A stretch of 27,835 bases of DNA from an uncultured Eubacterium sp. (GTDB taxonomy: Bacteria > Bacillota > Clostridia > Lachnospirales > CAG-274): the NCBI GenBank assembly GCA_900543365.1, contig UQRG01000007.1:1-27835 (forward strand). Direction: 5' to 3'. The translations under genes were made by a program, and so were the position numbers. Of this stretch, positions 17,045 to 25,678 are shown one piece after another (position 1 is the first letter of the stretch; every line of letters begins with the position of its first letter). The notes under the pieces were generated by a model. The model ran no database searches. It was not told where the DNA came from and worked only from the letters and a program-made list of their open reading frames with translations.

Positions 17045-18115
17045 TTATTCAGCTTTTACCTTATCCCAAAGACTAGCAAGTTTAACTCTTAAAACCTCAT
17101 TATCCTTAAATATTTCGTCCTTGTCATAACCTGTTCTTGGCAAATAAGCCTCGTTTTCATAATATTCGCCACTTTCTGCTGTCATATCTGCAAGTACATT
17201 AGAATTTGATGATGCGTAACCTACAGTTGAAGAATTAGAATAAGATGCGTCATAAGTTAAAATATAGTTTATAAATTCGTTAGCAAGTTTAGGATTTTCT
17301 GCATTTTTAGGGATTACCATAGCATCACTCCAAAGATTAGTACCCTCCTTAGGAGTATAGAAACCCATATCCTCGTTTTGTGATAAAATATAAGCTGCAT
17401 CACCACTATAAACAACTGCAATATCCTTGTTACCATTAGCCATAGCATCAATAACTTCATCAGTCACATAAGATGGCTCCATAGTTCCATTCATTTCCTT
17501 TAACCATTCATAAGCTGCATTTATTTCATTATCATTTTCAGTATTCATAGAATAACCTAAAGCCTTTAAAGCTACCATAAAAGCATCTCGCTGAGAATCA
17601 TATACATAAATATTGCCTTTATACTTCTGATTTTTTAAAATATTGTAGCCTTCTTTTTCAAGGTCTTCCATTGATACATTGTTTTTGTTGTATACAAGAC
17701 CTACATTACCCCAAAAATAAGGTACTGAATAAGTATTGTCTGGGTCATAATCGTGATTTATACCTTCAGCTAAGTTAGTAATATTAGGTATTGCATTTTT
17801 ATCAATAGGCTGAAGCATATCTTCATTAATAAGTCTTTCAATCATATAGTCAGATGGTACAAGAACATCATACTTGTCACCAGCTTGAAGTTTAGTGTAC
17901 ATAGCTTCGTTAGAGTCAAAGTATTCTGAAACAACATTAACACCATATTCTTTTTCAAAGTTTTCAATAACATCATCACCAATGTATTCGCCCCAGTTAT
18001 AGAACTTTAATGTGTCTGAGCCATACTTGGCAACTGCGTCCTGACTTGTTGCTTCACTACTACAGCCAGTAAGTAACAATGCTGAGCCTAAAAATAATGC
18101 AATTAATTTTTTCAT
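17045..18115 (-). CDS. potD: Spermidine/putrescine ABC transporter substrate-binding lipoprotein
   Basis: PotD captures polyamines outside the membrane and delivers them to PotBC. The 356-residue protein has a lipoprotein signal with lipobox LLTGC (Cys18), then the family's opening strand LKFYNWGEYIGDDVIENFEK, YDVLVPSDYMIERL, YSVPYFWGNVGLVYNK and YSGDAAYILSQNEDMGFY, all found in PotD/PotF-like proteins. Polyamine specificity rests on family resemblance and gene order; the ligand residues cannot be assigned with certainty. Its ATG overlaps the potC stop by four bases. It is last in the operon and a terminator follows directly. Confidence 0.93.
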   Translation of the reverse strand: MKKLIALFLGSALLLTGCSSEATSQDAVAKYGSDTLKFYNWGEYIGDDVIENFEKEYGVNVVSEYFDSNEAMYTKLQAGDKYDVLVPSDYMIERLINEDMLQPIDKNAIPNITNLAEGINHDYDPDNTYSVPYFWGNVGLVYNKNNVSMEDLEKEGYNILKNQKYKGNIYVYDSQRDAFMVALKALGYSMNTENDNEINAAYEWLKEMNGTMEPSYVTDEVIDAMANGNKDIAVVYSGDAAYILSQNEDMGFYTPKEGTNLWSDAMVIPKNAENPKLANEFINYILTYDASYSNSSTVGYASSNSNVLADMTAESGEYYENEAYLPRTGYDKDEIFKDNEVLRVKLASLWDKVKAE

Positions 18116-18924
18116 TTAATTAAATTCTCCTTATTTTTTAATTTTTTTTCTTTTATAATTGGTGCAATGTTTACAATAAGTATAAATATAGTAATAATAA
18201 GAATAATTAATGATGACATTGCGTTTACAGTTGGATTTACTCTCTTAGTCATTGTGTAAATCATAATTGAAACATTGTTGACACCATTGCCTGTTACAAA
18301 GTAAGATATAACAAAATCGTCAAAACTCATAGTAAAGGCAATCAAAGCACCTGCCATAATTCCCGATGTTATTTGAGGAACTATAACCTTAGTCAATGCC
18401 TGTCTTGGTGTACAGCCTAAGTCAAGGGCTGCGTCAAGTATGTTTGGGTCAAGAGAGCGAAGCTTTGGCAACACACTAAGTATAACAAAAGGTATACAAA
18501 ACATAATATGTGCTAATAAAAGACTTACAAAGCCCTTTTTAATAGAAAGGGAGCTAAAGAACATAAGAAGTCCGATAGCTGTTACTATATCAGGATTCAT
18601 AATAGGTAAGTCATTTATTTGTTCAACCATTCGTCTTAATACTTTATTAGATTTTGACAAACCTATGGCAGTTATTGTACCAACTACTGTTGATATAATT
18701 GTCGCAATTACAGCTATTGCTATTGTGTAAAATATTGAGTCCATCATATCTGAACTATTAAAAAGTTTCTCATACCATTTAAGGGAAAAACCACTAAACT
18801 TGCTTAATGATTTTGAACTGTTAAATGAAAATATAACAGTATAAACAATAGGCAGATAAAAGAAAAACATTAAAAGCCCTATAAGAACTTTTGAAAATAT
18901 ATGTTTGCTTTCTTTGCTTTTCAT
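18112..18924 (-). CDS. potC: Spermidine/putrescine ABC transporter permease PotC
   Basis: PotC is one of two membrane subunits of the polyamine importer. The 270-residue product has about six membrane segments, a cytosolic basic N-terminus (MKSKESKH) and the EAA loop that contacts the ATPase (DAALDLGCTPRQALTKVIVP). FSFNSSKSLSKFSGFSLKWY early in the protein is typical of PotC. The start overlaps the potB stop by one base (TAATG) and the stop overlaps the potD start by four (ATGA), so the three are translationally coupled. Confidence 0.94.
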   Translation of the reverse strand: MKSKESKHIFSKVLIGLLMFFFYLPIVYTVIFSFNSSKSLSKFSGFSLKWYEKLFNSSDMMDSIFYTIAIAVIATIISTVVGTITAIGLSKSNKVLRRMVEQINDLPIMNPDIVTAIGLLMFFSSLSIKKGFVSLLLAHIMFCIPFVILSVLPKLRSLDPNILDAALDLGCTPRQALTKVIVPQITSGIMAGALIAFTMSFDDFVISYFVTGNGVNNVSIMIYTMTKRVNPTVNAMSSLIILIITIFILIVNIAPIIKEKKLKNKENLIK

Positions 18925-19763
18925 TAGGCATTACCTCCTTTTGCAGAGATACGCTTATCTATATGTCTTGCAAGTGCCATAGTTACAATTATTATTATAG
19001 ACATAATAAGTGATATTGCACTGCCAAAGCCCCAATTACCTGTTGTAAGGAATTGTGTTTCTATAACATTACCAATAAGTACATATTGTCCTCCACCTAA
19101 AAGTTTAGGAATAAAGAAACTTGATACAGCGGGAAGGAATACCAAAGTAATACCACTTATGACTCCTGGTACTGAAAGAGGCAGTGTTACTTTAAAAAAT
19201 GCTTGAACTTTGTTAGCACCTAAATCATTAGCAGCTTGTATGTAGCTTTCGTCCATTTTACTTAAGGCATTGTAAATTTGTAATATCATAAATGGAATAA
19301 AGTTGTAAACCATACCTAATACTACTGCAAATGTAGTTTCAAGTAATTTTACTGGGCTTATGCCAAAGAAGGCAAGTAATGAGTTTATAAGTCCATTTTT
19401 ATCAAGTATACCTCGCCAAGCGTAAGTTCTAACAAGCATATTTATCCAAGTTGGCAATGTAATCATAAGTACCATTATCATTTGTGATTTAGGCTTAAGT
19501 TTTGCCATAATATATGCAGTAGGGTAGCCAATAAGTATACATATTAATGTAGTTGAAACTGCAATAACAAGTGACCTTTTTAATACATCAATAAAAACTT
19601 TGTCTTCAAAGAAATAAGCAAAGTTGTCAAGTGTAAAGCGAATGTTCATAACTGAGTTGCTTTCTTTAGTAAAGGCATACATTACAATCATAAGCATTGG
19701 CAATACAACCATAATTACTGACCATATAATATAGGGATATACCATACTTTTAAAATTTTTCAT
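18924..19763 (-). CDS. potB: Spermidine/putrescine ABC transporter permease PotB
   Basis: PotB is the partner of PotC in the channel. The 279-residue protein has about six membrane segments, the MLVRTYAWRGIL stretch common in PotB-type permeases, and the EAA loop QAANDLGANKVQAFFKVTLP. It begins one base after the potA stop with an AAGGG site inside the potA 3' end, and it overlaps potC by one base. Confidence 0.94.
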   Translation of the reverse strand: MKNFKSMVYPYIIWSVIMVVLPMLMIVMYAFTKESNSVMNIRFTLDNFAYFFEDKVFIDVLKRSLVIAVSTTLICILIGYPTAYIMAKLKPKSQMIMVLMITLPTWINMLVRTYAWRGILDKNGLINSLLAFFGISPVKLLETTFAVVLGMVYNFIPFMILQIYNALSKMDESYIQAANDLGANKVQAFFKVTLPLSVPGVISGITLVFLPAVSSFFIPKLLGGGQYVLIGNVIETQFLTTGNWGFGSAISLIMSIIIIVTMALARHIDKRISAKGGNA

Positions 19764-19764
19764 A

Positions 19765-21342
19765 TCAGAACCCTTCCTTTGACATTATGTGTAAATCATC
19801 AGGAGTGAATGTCAAGCCAATTCTGTCACCAACTTTATATTGGTCAGTAGTGTCTATTTTGTACTCAGCACCTCTTGTTTTAAATGTAATTTCATATATG
19901 CCAGGTGTAATACTTTCAGGTGCGAAGTTATATTCAACATCTGTTATGTCAATACTTTCTGAACCATCTTTTGTCCAAGCCTGTGCATTAGCCCAAGTTT
20001 TAAGGTCTGTATCAAGTACCATACTTTCCTTTATATCATCAATATCTTTATAAATATTAACAGCATAGATAATTTCATCATATTCTGTAGCTTCAACCTT
20101 GTTTTCGTCAGCTACTATTGCTTGTACGGTCTTAGATGTACCTGATGATGTAGCAAATGTTACATCATAGCTACCTTTTTCTGACTTAATATCATAGTCA
20201 ACTTTTGTTATAGATATAAGTTGTTCTTCATCATCTGTTTTCCAAGCTTGAGCGTTAGCTCTTGCTATAATATCGGCTCTTGTAAGTTCTTCTTCAATAT
20301 CACTTATATCAAGGTAAAAGTCATTAGCTGTTATAGATTCATTGGCACTTTCGTTGACAATAGGCTTAACATCATCAACTTTCATTTTAACAGTAATACT
20401 TGTACCTGTACGAACTTCAACTATAGTTTCATAGTGAACTCCTTTAAACAGAACAGATTTAACCTTACCTGCTATTTTGCCTTCATTTAAAGGTACAATA
20501 TCAATATCTTCAGGTCTTATAACAACATCGACTCTTTCATCTTTCTCAAAGCCATAGTCTACACAGTTAAAAAGTTTACCGTTAAAGGCAACCTTGTAAT
20601 CATCACGCATAATACCTTCTATTATATTACTTTCTCCAATAAAGTTAGCGACATACTTATTGACTGGTTCATTGTAAATATTAGTTGGAGAACCTACTTG
20701 CTGAATTTCACCGTCTTTCATAACAACAATTTTGTCAGACATAGTAAGGGCTTCTTCTTGGTCGTGGGTTACAAATATAAATGTAATACCAACTTCCTTT
20801 TGTATTTTTTTTAGTTCTCTTTGCATTTCTTTTCTAAGTTTTAAGTCAAGAGCACCTAAAGGCTCGTCAAGGAGAAGTACCTTTGGCTCGTTTACTAAGG
20901 CTCTAGCAATAGCTACTCTCTGTTGTTGACCACCGGACATTTCAGTTACACTTCTCTTGCCAAAATCTTCAAGACCTACAAGTTTAAGCATTCTCATAAC
21001 TTTCTGTTCAATAATGTCTTTAGGTTCTTTTTTTAGCTTCAGACCAAAGGCTATATTGTCATATACATTAAGGTGAGGAAAAAGAGCATATTTCTGGAAT
21101 ACAGTATTTAGTTCTCTTTTGTGAGGAGGCAAGTTTGAAATATCCTTGCCGTCAAATAGGATAGTACCCTCGTTCTGTTGTAAAAAACCACCTAATATTC
21201 TTAAAAGGGTGGTTTTACCACAGCCACTAGGACCTAGTAACGTTACAAATTCATTTTCGTAAATATCAAGGTTAATACCTTTTAAAACAATCTGACCATC
21301 AAAGTCTTTAACGATGTTTTTAAATTGTATAAGTTTATTCAT
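19765..21342 (-). CDS. potA: Spermidine/putrescine ABC transporter ATPase PotA with a repeat insert in its regulatory domain
   Basis: PotA powers polyamine uptake by hydrolysing ATP. The ATG at 21342 follows a TTGGAGG site. Residues 1-240 are a normal ABC ATPase: Walker A GPSGCGKTT (37-45), Q-loop in TVFQKYALFPH, signature SGGQQ (136-140), Walker B LLLDEP (156-161) and His193. The TOBE regulatory domain follows, but it is split. Strands to about residue 310 (FKGVHYETIVEV) and a last part from about 491 (AEYKIDTTDQYKVGDRIGLT) flank an insert of about 180 residues. The insert holds two related units, each with ANAQAW, an ITxVxY strand and GxYxVTF/GxYxITF, resembling Ig-like repeats of surface proteins. 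The protein is 525 residues; PotA is usually 350-380. It is first in the potABCD operon. Confidence 0.93.
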   Translation of the reverse strand: MNKLIQFKNIVKDFDGQIVLKGINLDIYENEFVTLLGPSGCGKTTLLRILGGFLQQNEGTILFDGKDISNLPPHKRELNTVFQKYALFPHLNVYDNIAFGLKLKKEPKDIIEQKVMRMLKLVGLEDFGKRSVTEMSGGQQQRVAIARALVNEPKVLLLDEPLGALDLKLRKEMQRELKKIQKEVGITFIFVTHDQEEALTMSDKIVVMKDGEIQQVGSPTNIYNEPVNKYVANFIGESNIIEGIMRDDYKVAFNGKLFNCVDYGFEKDERVDVVIRPEDIDIVPLNEGKIAGKVKSVLFKGVHYETIVEVRTGTSITVKMKVDDVKPIVNESANESITANDFYLDISDIEEELTRADIIARANAQAWKTDDEEQLISITKVDYDIKSEKGSYDVTFATSSGTSKTVQAIVADENKVEATEYDEIIYAVNIYKDIDDIKESMVLDTDLKTWANAQAWTKDGSESIDITDVEYNFAPESITPGIYEITFKTRGAEYKIDTTDQYKVGDRIGLTFTPDDLHIMSKEGF

Positions 21343-21377
21343 TTCAACCTCCAATATCTCTTTAATTTACTAAAGTT

Positions 21378-21405
21378 ATTATAACATAATGGTTTTAAAA
21401 AGCAA
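21378..21405 (-). promoter_or_regulatory. Promoter of the potABCD operon
   Basis: On the minus strand TTGCTT (21400-21405), a 16-base spacer and TATAAT (21378-21383) form a good sigma-A promoter 36 bases ahead of the potA start codon. No polyamine-responsive or operator-like repeat stands out beside it. Confidence 0.6.
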
Positions 21406-21436
21406 TAAAAATATTTGTAAAATTTTAAATTAACTA

Positions 21437-21465
21437 TTGCATTTTTATGTGCAGTGTGCTATAAT
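21437..21465 (+). promoter_or_regulatory. Strong promoter of the alcohol dehydrogenase gene
   Basis: TTGCAT (21437-21442), an exact 17-base spacer and a perfect TATAAT (21460-21465) form a near-consensus sigma-A promoter about 82 bases ahead of the dehydrogenase start codon. The Rex-type operator begins five bases past the -10, so it covers the likely transcription start. Confidence 0.72.
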
Positions 21466-21466
21466 G

Positions 21467-21490
21467 ATATTGTTAAAAGATTAACAATAT
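21467..21490. promoter_or_regulatory. Rex (redox-sensing repressor) operator
   Basis: TTGTTAAAAGATTAACAA at 21470-21487 matches the Rex consensus TTGTTAA-N4-TTAACAA exactly, and the symmetry extends to 10-base arms (ATATTGTTAA / TTAACAATAT, 21467-21490). Rex binds such sites when NAD+ is high and leaves when NADH rises. Its position at the transcription start of an alcohol dehydrogenase gene fits repression lifted by excess NADH. The rex gene is not in the window. Confidence 0.82.
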
Positions 21491-21547
21491 TTTGCAGTAT
21501 TTATATTTTTTTGCTGTCAAATAAGTGTTTTATTGGAGGGATTGACT

Positions 21548-22720
21548 ATGATGAGATTCACATTACCAAGAGATTTGTATTATGGCAAGGAAGCTATTGA
21601 TGTTCTTAAGACCATTAAGGGCAAAAAGGCTGTTGTAGTTGTAGGCGGTGGCTCTATGAAGCGTTTTGGTTTCCTTGATAAAGTTGAAAATAATTTAAAG
21701 GAAGCTGGTATTGAAGTTAAACTTATTGAAGGCGTTGAGCCGGATCCATCAGTTGAAACTGTTATGAAGGGTGCTGCTGTTATGAGAGAGTTTGAGCCTG
21801 ACTTAATTGTTGCTATGGGTGGAGGTTCTCCTATTGATGCAGCTAAGGCTATGTGGGTTTTCTATGAATATCCTGATTGTACATTTGAGCAGTTAATTAC
21901 TCCTTTTAGTTTTCCAGAGTTAAGACAGAAGGCTAAGTTTATTGCTATTCCTTCTACTTCAGGTACTGCTACAGAGGTTACAGCGTTCTCTGTTATTACT
22001 GACTACTCTAAGGGTATTAAGTATCCTTTAGCAGACTTTAATATTACTCCTGATGTTGCTATTGTTGACCCTGATCTTGCAGAAACTATGCCTGCTAAGC
22101 TTGTTGCTTATACAGGTATGGATGCACTTACTCATGCTATTGAGGCTTATGTATCTACTTTAAATAGTCCGTTTACTGACCCTCTTGCTATTAAGGCTAT
22201 TCAGATGGTTAATAAACACCTTATTAATTCTTATAGTGGTAATATGGTTGATAGAGAACAGATGCATTATGCTCAATGTCTTGCAGGTCAGGCATTTAGT
22301 AATGCTTTGTTAGGTATTGTTCACTCAATGGCTCATAAGACTGGTGCAGCATTTTCAACTGGTCATATTGCTCACGGTTGTGCTAATGCTATGTATCTTC
22401 CTTATGTAATTAAGTATAATGCTAAGGTTGCTGAAGCTAGATATGCTGATATTGCTAGAAGTATTGGTATTGATGGTACTGATGCAGAATGTGTAGAAAC
22501 TCTTCGTGCTAGAATTGATAACTTTAATAAAGCTATGAATATTCCTAAAACTCTTAAGGAATTTGGTATTAACGAAGATGAATTTAAGGAAAAAATTGGT
22601 GAAATTTCTAAGAATGCTGTTGCAGATGCTTGTACAGGTTCTAACCCAAGAGAAATTACTCCTGAAGTTATGGAGAAATTGTTTAATTGTATTTACTATG
22701 GTACAGAAGTTGACTTCTAA
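21548..22720 (+). CDS. Iron-containing alcohol dehydrogenase
   Basis: The enzyme reduces an aldehyde to an alcohol with NAD(P)H, regenerating oxidised cofactor in fermentation. The ATG at 21548 is set by the GGAGGG site (21535-21540); a second ATG follows at 21551. The 390-residue protein is a group III metal-dependent dehydrogenase: VVVGGGSMKRFG and the dinucleotide loop MGGGSPIDAAKAM, IPSTSGTATEVTAF, and the metal-binding DALTHAIEAY with HSMAHKTGAAF and HIAHGCANA. It resembles clostridial butanol/ethanol dehydrogenases and the C-terminal part of AdhE; substrate length and NADH/NADPH choice cannot be fixed by eye. The codons are the most uniform in the window and the promoter and binding site are strong, suggesting high expression. 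It is monocistronic, controlled by the Rex-type operator. Confidence 0.93.
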   Translation: MMRFTLPRDLYYGKEAIDVLKTIKGKKAVVVVGGGSMKRFGFLDKVENNLKEAGIEVKLIEGVEPDPSVETVMKGAAVMREFEPDLIVAMGGGSPIDAAKAMWVFYEYPDCTFEQLITPFSFPELRQKAKFIAIPSTSGTATEVTAFSVITDYSKGIKYPLADFNITPDVAIVDPDLAETMPAKLVAYTGMDALTHAIEAYVSTLNSPFTDPLAIKAIQMVNKHLINSYSGNMVDREQMHYAQCLAGQAFSNALLGIVHSMAHKTGAAFSTGHIAHGCANAMYLPYVIKYNAKVAEARYADIARSIGIDGTDAECVETLRARIDNFNKAMNIPKTLKEFGINEDEFKEKIGEISKNAVADACTGSNPREITPEVMEKLFNCIYYGTEVDF

Positions 22721-22759
22721 TATACATAGAAAAAAGAGTTTTAATATATGGTTATATAT

Positions 22760-22792
22760 AAAGAGGATGCTTATAATGGCATCCTCTTTTTT
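22760..22792. terminator. Terminator shared by the alcohol dehydrogenase and cdaR ends
   Basis: AAAGAGGATGC (22760-22770) pairs perfectly with GCATCCTCTTT (22779-22789) around an 8-base loop, followed by six T residues on the + strand. It abuts the cdaR stop. On the minus strand the T run is shorter (CTTTATATA), so it works best for the dehydrogenase transcript. Confidence 0.88.
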
Positions 22793-24176
22793 AATTAAAG
22801 TTTTCTGTTGTAATTTCGTTTAATTCAGTAGTAGATTCAATAGCTGGTGTTGTTTCAACTTCCGGAATTTTTTCTGGAGGAGTTGTTGTTTTTGCAGTTA
22901 TTTCTATATCTACGACAGGGTCTTCACTTATAACAGCATTAGCCGGTAAATTGATTTTTAGTGGTACTGTATGTTTGCCTTCGCTAAGATTTGTAACATC
23001 AATCATAGGTGTTAATGTAGCTATGTCAATGTTGTTAACTCCACCAATTTCGAGGGTTATTTCATCATCATCAAAATTAATATTATAGTTAGCACCAAGA
23101 CCTACAGCTTTTATTGTTGATGTTGGTATTACATAATCTTCGGCACTTTTAACGCCTACTTTTATTGTTACATTTATCTTTTTTGCTTTGGCTTCAAGAC
23201 CTGCTTTTTCTAATATATCGCTTATGTCAATAGCTTTTGTAGTTTCCTTTGTAATTGATGTTAAATCTATAGGTGGTAAAGTAATACTTTCTGGAACTCT
23301 ATCGTTAAAGCTTGTAGCATTAATTGATTTAGGTGAGTATTCAATTGATAATAGTTCAAGCTGGTCTGGTAGGTTGCCGGTAGTTACAGGTTCTTCTATT
23401 TTAATAACATTGTTTTTCTTAATTACAACAGAAACATTTATTGACTCAGGCTCGATAATAAAGCCTTTAAGTGCTGTATCATTAGTATCGTAAACTGTCA
23501 TTTTGCAATTTTTATTTACAGTTTCCTTTGCATTTGTAATATCTATAGTTGCCAAAACTTTTTCTACAGTATTAATTATACTATTTGGACCAGTTACCTC
23601 TACTTCTTCGGTATCACTTGTGGCATCATCAGCTACATATCCAGACATTGGTGAGCCGTATGTGGCAAGTTCAACTGGTATTGTTCTTGTTGCTGCCTTG
23701 TCTATTTCAATTTCAGCCCCATTAGGATAGTAGCTTGAAATATCATAATTATATAAGTATGAATTACTAGGTAGTGAAGGAACAATGGCAGCAGTAATTG
23801 TGTAAGGAAAATTGGAATTTTGGTCAATTTCTATTTTTGACAAATCAATTTTAGCCTTAATACTATTTTTATTTTCTGTCTTACTAAGAGCATCAAGAGC
23901 TGGTCTTGATGCTTCGACTTTTATAGTAACAGTAGCACTATCAAAGTCTTGTATATTACTTACAATATATCCCTTTTCAGTTAATGCTTCCATATTTTCA
24001 AATGTGATAGGTGCAGTAAATGTCTTGATTTCTGTAGGATTAATTGTATTCATTACAAGAAACCACATAAATACAGCAATAACCAGGGAGAAGATTTTCC
24101 ACAAAAGGTCACGAGAAAAAAAGTTTTTAATTCCTCTTAATAAATGGTGAGAGGAGTTTACATTGTTATTCTTCAT
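22791..24176 (-). CDS. cdaR: CdaR, YbbR-domain regulator of the diadenylate cyclase
   Basis: CdaR is an extracytoplasmic, membrane-anchored partner that controls CdaA activity. The 461-residue protein has a short cytosolic start, one membrane anchor (LLWKIFSLVIAVFMWFLVMN, about 24-43), and then about four YbbR repeats of 80-90 residues, each with patterns such as ITFENMEALTEKGYIV, PVELATYGSPMSGYV, ESITLPPIDLTSI and HTVPLKINLPANAVI. It ends in a Thr/Glu/Pro-rich tail of about 35 residues (from TTTPPEKIPEVE), perhaps a wall-spanning or disordered end. Its start overlaps the end of cdaA by 11 bases. In most Firmicutes glmM follows; here a terminator does. Confidence 0.9.
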   Translation of the reverse strand: MKNNNVNSSHHLLRGIKNFFSRDLLWKIFSLVIAVFMWFLVMNTINPTEIKTFTAPITFENMEALTEKGYIVSNIQDFDSATVTIKVEASRPALDALSKTENKNSIKAKIDLSKIEIDQNSNFPYTITAAIVPSLPSNSYLYNYDISSYYPNGAEIEIDKAATRTIPVELATYGSPMSGYVADDATSDTEEVEVTGPNSIINTVEKVLATIDITNAKETVNKNCKMTVYDTNDTALKGFIIEPESINVSVVIKKNNVIKIEEPVTTGNLPDQLELLSIEYSPKSINATSFNDRVPESITLPPIDLTSITKETTKAIDISDILEKAGLEAKAKKINVTIKVGVKSAEDYVIPTSTIKAVGLGANYNINFDDDEITLEIGGVNNIDIATLTPMIDVTNLSEGKHTVPLKINLPANAVISEDPVVDIEITAKTTTPPEKIPEVETTPAIESTTELNEITTENFN

Positions 24177-25056
24177 TTTTATTTTTCCCCCTCCAGAACA
24201 TATTTATATTTATAGCAGGAGATTTAACACCTTCTGCTATTTTTTCGAGTATAGATTTAAGCTCTTGAGGAGTAATAGCTTTTTTAAGTTTTCCTTCTCT
24301 AGCAATAGAAATCTTACCGGTTTCTTCTGATACAACAATGAAGTAAGCGTCTGAATCTTCGCTGCCACCTACAGCAGCTCTGTGACGAGTACCAAGTTCT
24401 TGACCAATTTCTTTTTGAGTAACAGGAAGAATACAGCTGGCAGATGCAATTTTGTTATTTCTTATAATAACAGCACCGTCGTGGAGAGGTGTTTTGTTTA
24501 CAAATATATTTTGTAAAAGTTGTGCAGTAACATTGCCGTTTATTTCTACACCGGAATTTTTGGAAATGTCACCCATAGGCACATGTTGCTCAATTACTAT
24601 GAGAGCACCAGTTCTTTCAGCTGAAAGATTGACACAAGCCTTGTATATTTCATTAGCAGTTTCCATAGTTATTTTACCATTTGATGTAGGGGTTTGGAGT
24701 ATGCCTGAAATATTAGTCATAGCACCTGTACCAATTTGCTCAAGAGCCTTTCTTAATTCAGGCTGGAAAATAATTATAACTGCAATAACACCAACAGACA
24801 ATGTCTTTTCAATTATCCAGGACAAAGTATAAAAATGTAGGTAATAGCTTAAAAGCGACACTATAATAATAATGAGTAGACCTCTAAAAAGTGTCCAAGC
24901 TCTAGTTTCTTTAATCCAATGTATAATTACATATATAAGACAGGTTACTAGAAATATATCAATGACATCTGTTATTCTTACAGATGGAATTTTAAATGTA
25001 TCAATATTTATTTGTCTAAAAAAATCGCTTAATGGACTGCTCATACCATTTTGCAT
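24166..25056 (-). CDS. cdaA: Diadenylate cyclase CdaA
   Basis: CdaA condenses two ATP into cyclic di-AMP, which governs potassium, osmolyte and cell-wall homeostasis. The 296-residue protein has three N-terminal membrane segments (about residues 30-100, including TLFRGLLIIIIVSLLSYYL) and the DisA_N/DAC domain with both active-site motifs, LHDGAVIIRNN (DGA) and ELGTRHRAAVGGSE (RHR). The domain order is CdaA, not DisA or CdaS. A TATAAT -10 (25085-25090, minus strand) lies 29 bases upstream, with no good -35. The pair cdaA-cdaR forms its own operon. Confidence 0.95.
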   Translation of the reverse strand: MQNGMSSPLSDFFRQINIDTFKIPSVRITDVIDIFLVTCLIYVIIHWIKETRAWTLFRGLLIIIIVSLLSYYLHFYTLSWIIEKTLSVGVIAVIIIFQPELRKALEQIGTGAMTNISGILQTPTSNGKITMETANEIYKACVNLSAERTGALIVIEQHVPMGDISKNSGVEINGNVTAQLLQNIFVNKTPLHDGAVIIRNNKIASASCILPVTQKEIGQELGTRHRAAVGGSEDSDAYFIVVSEETGKISIAREGKLKKAITPQELKSILEKIAEGVKSPAININMFWRGKNKNEE

Positions 25057-25174
25057 AGACTCACCCTCTTGTTATTTTTTCTGTATTATAGTATATCATA
25101 ATTTTATTAAATAAAATGTTACAAATTAATTAAAATAAAGGATATATTTAAGGTTTTTTGGTAAGTATAATATT

Positions 25175-25561
25175 ATGGTTAAAAGATTTTTTATTTATGG
25201 AGGAATTGGACTTTGTATTGAAGTCTTTTGGACTGGTTTATGCGGTTTTTTTGGAGGAGATTATACATTTATGGGACATAGCTCTCTTGTTATGTTTCCT
25301 ATTTATGGAAGTGTGGTGTTTTTAGAACCTCTTTTTAAGGAACTTAAATATAACAATATTCTATTAAGAGGTGTTGCCTATATGCTTCTTATATTTGCTG
25401 TGGAATATTTTTCGGGAACTTTACTTAATAAAATTGGTATTTGCCCCTGGTCTTATGTTAAGGCTAAATATAATATAAGTGGAGTTATAAGAGTTGATTA
25501 TATGCCTTTGTGGTTTGGGGTAGGTATTATATATGAAAGAATATATGGACTTATAAAGTAG
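25175..25561 (+). CDS. Putative membrane protein of the CmpB-like (ABC transporter type IV) family
   Basis: The 128-residue product has about four membrane segments. GHSSLVMFPIYGSVVFLEPL, the EYFSGTLLNKIGICPWSYV stretch and the short terminal YERIYGLIK are typical of the 'putative ABC-transporter type IV' family (PF06541, CmpB-like), whose function is unproven despite the name. It has a nucleotide-free, purely membrane-embedded structure. No Shine-Dalgarno site beyond a weak GG-rich stretch precedes the ATG, and no partner genes adjoin it. It is divergent from cdaA and followed by a terminator-like hairpin. Confidence 0.7.
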   Translation: MVKRFFIYGGIGLCIEVFWTGLCGFFGGDYTFMGHSSLVMFPIYGSVVFLEPLFKELKYNNILLRGVAYMLLIFAVEYFSGTLLNKIGICPWSYVKAKYNISGVIRVDYMPLWFGVGIIYERIYGLIK

Positions 25562-25614
25562 TCTTTTAATTTGTCACAATACTGTAATATTTAATATTAA
25601 GATTATGTGTTATA

Positions 25615-25653
25615 ATATAGGTGTAAGTAGTTGTTGCTTTCACCTATATTTTT
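25615..25653 (+). terminator. Probable terminator after the CmpB-like gene
   Basis: ATATAGGTG (25615-25623) pairs with CACCTATAT (25641-25649), extended after one mismatch by AAG/CTT, around a small loop, with five T residues at 25649-25653. The stem is fairly AT-rich, so efficiency is uncertain. Confidence 0.6.
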
Positions 25654-25678
25654 GTTATTATTCTTATATTTTTATACG

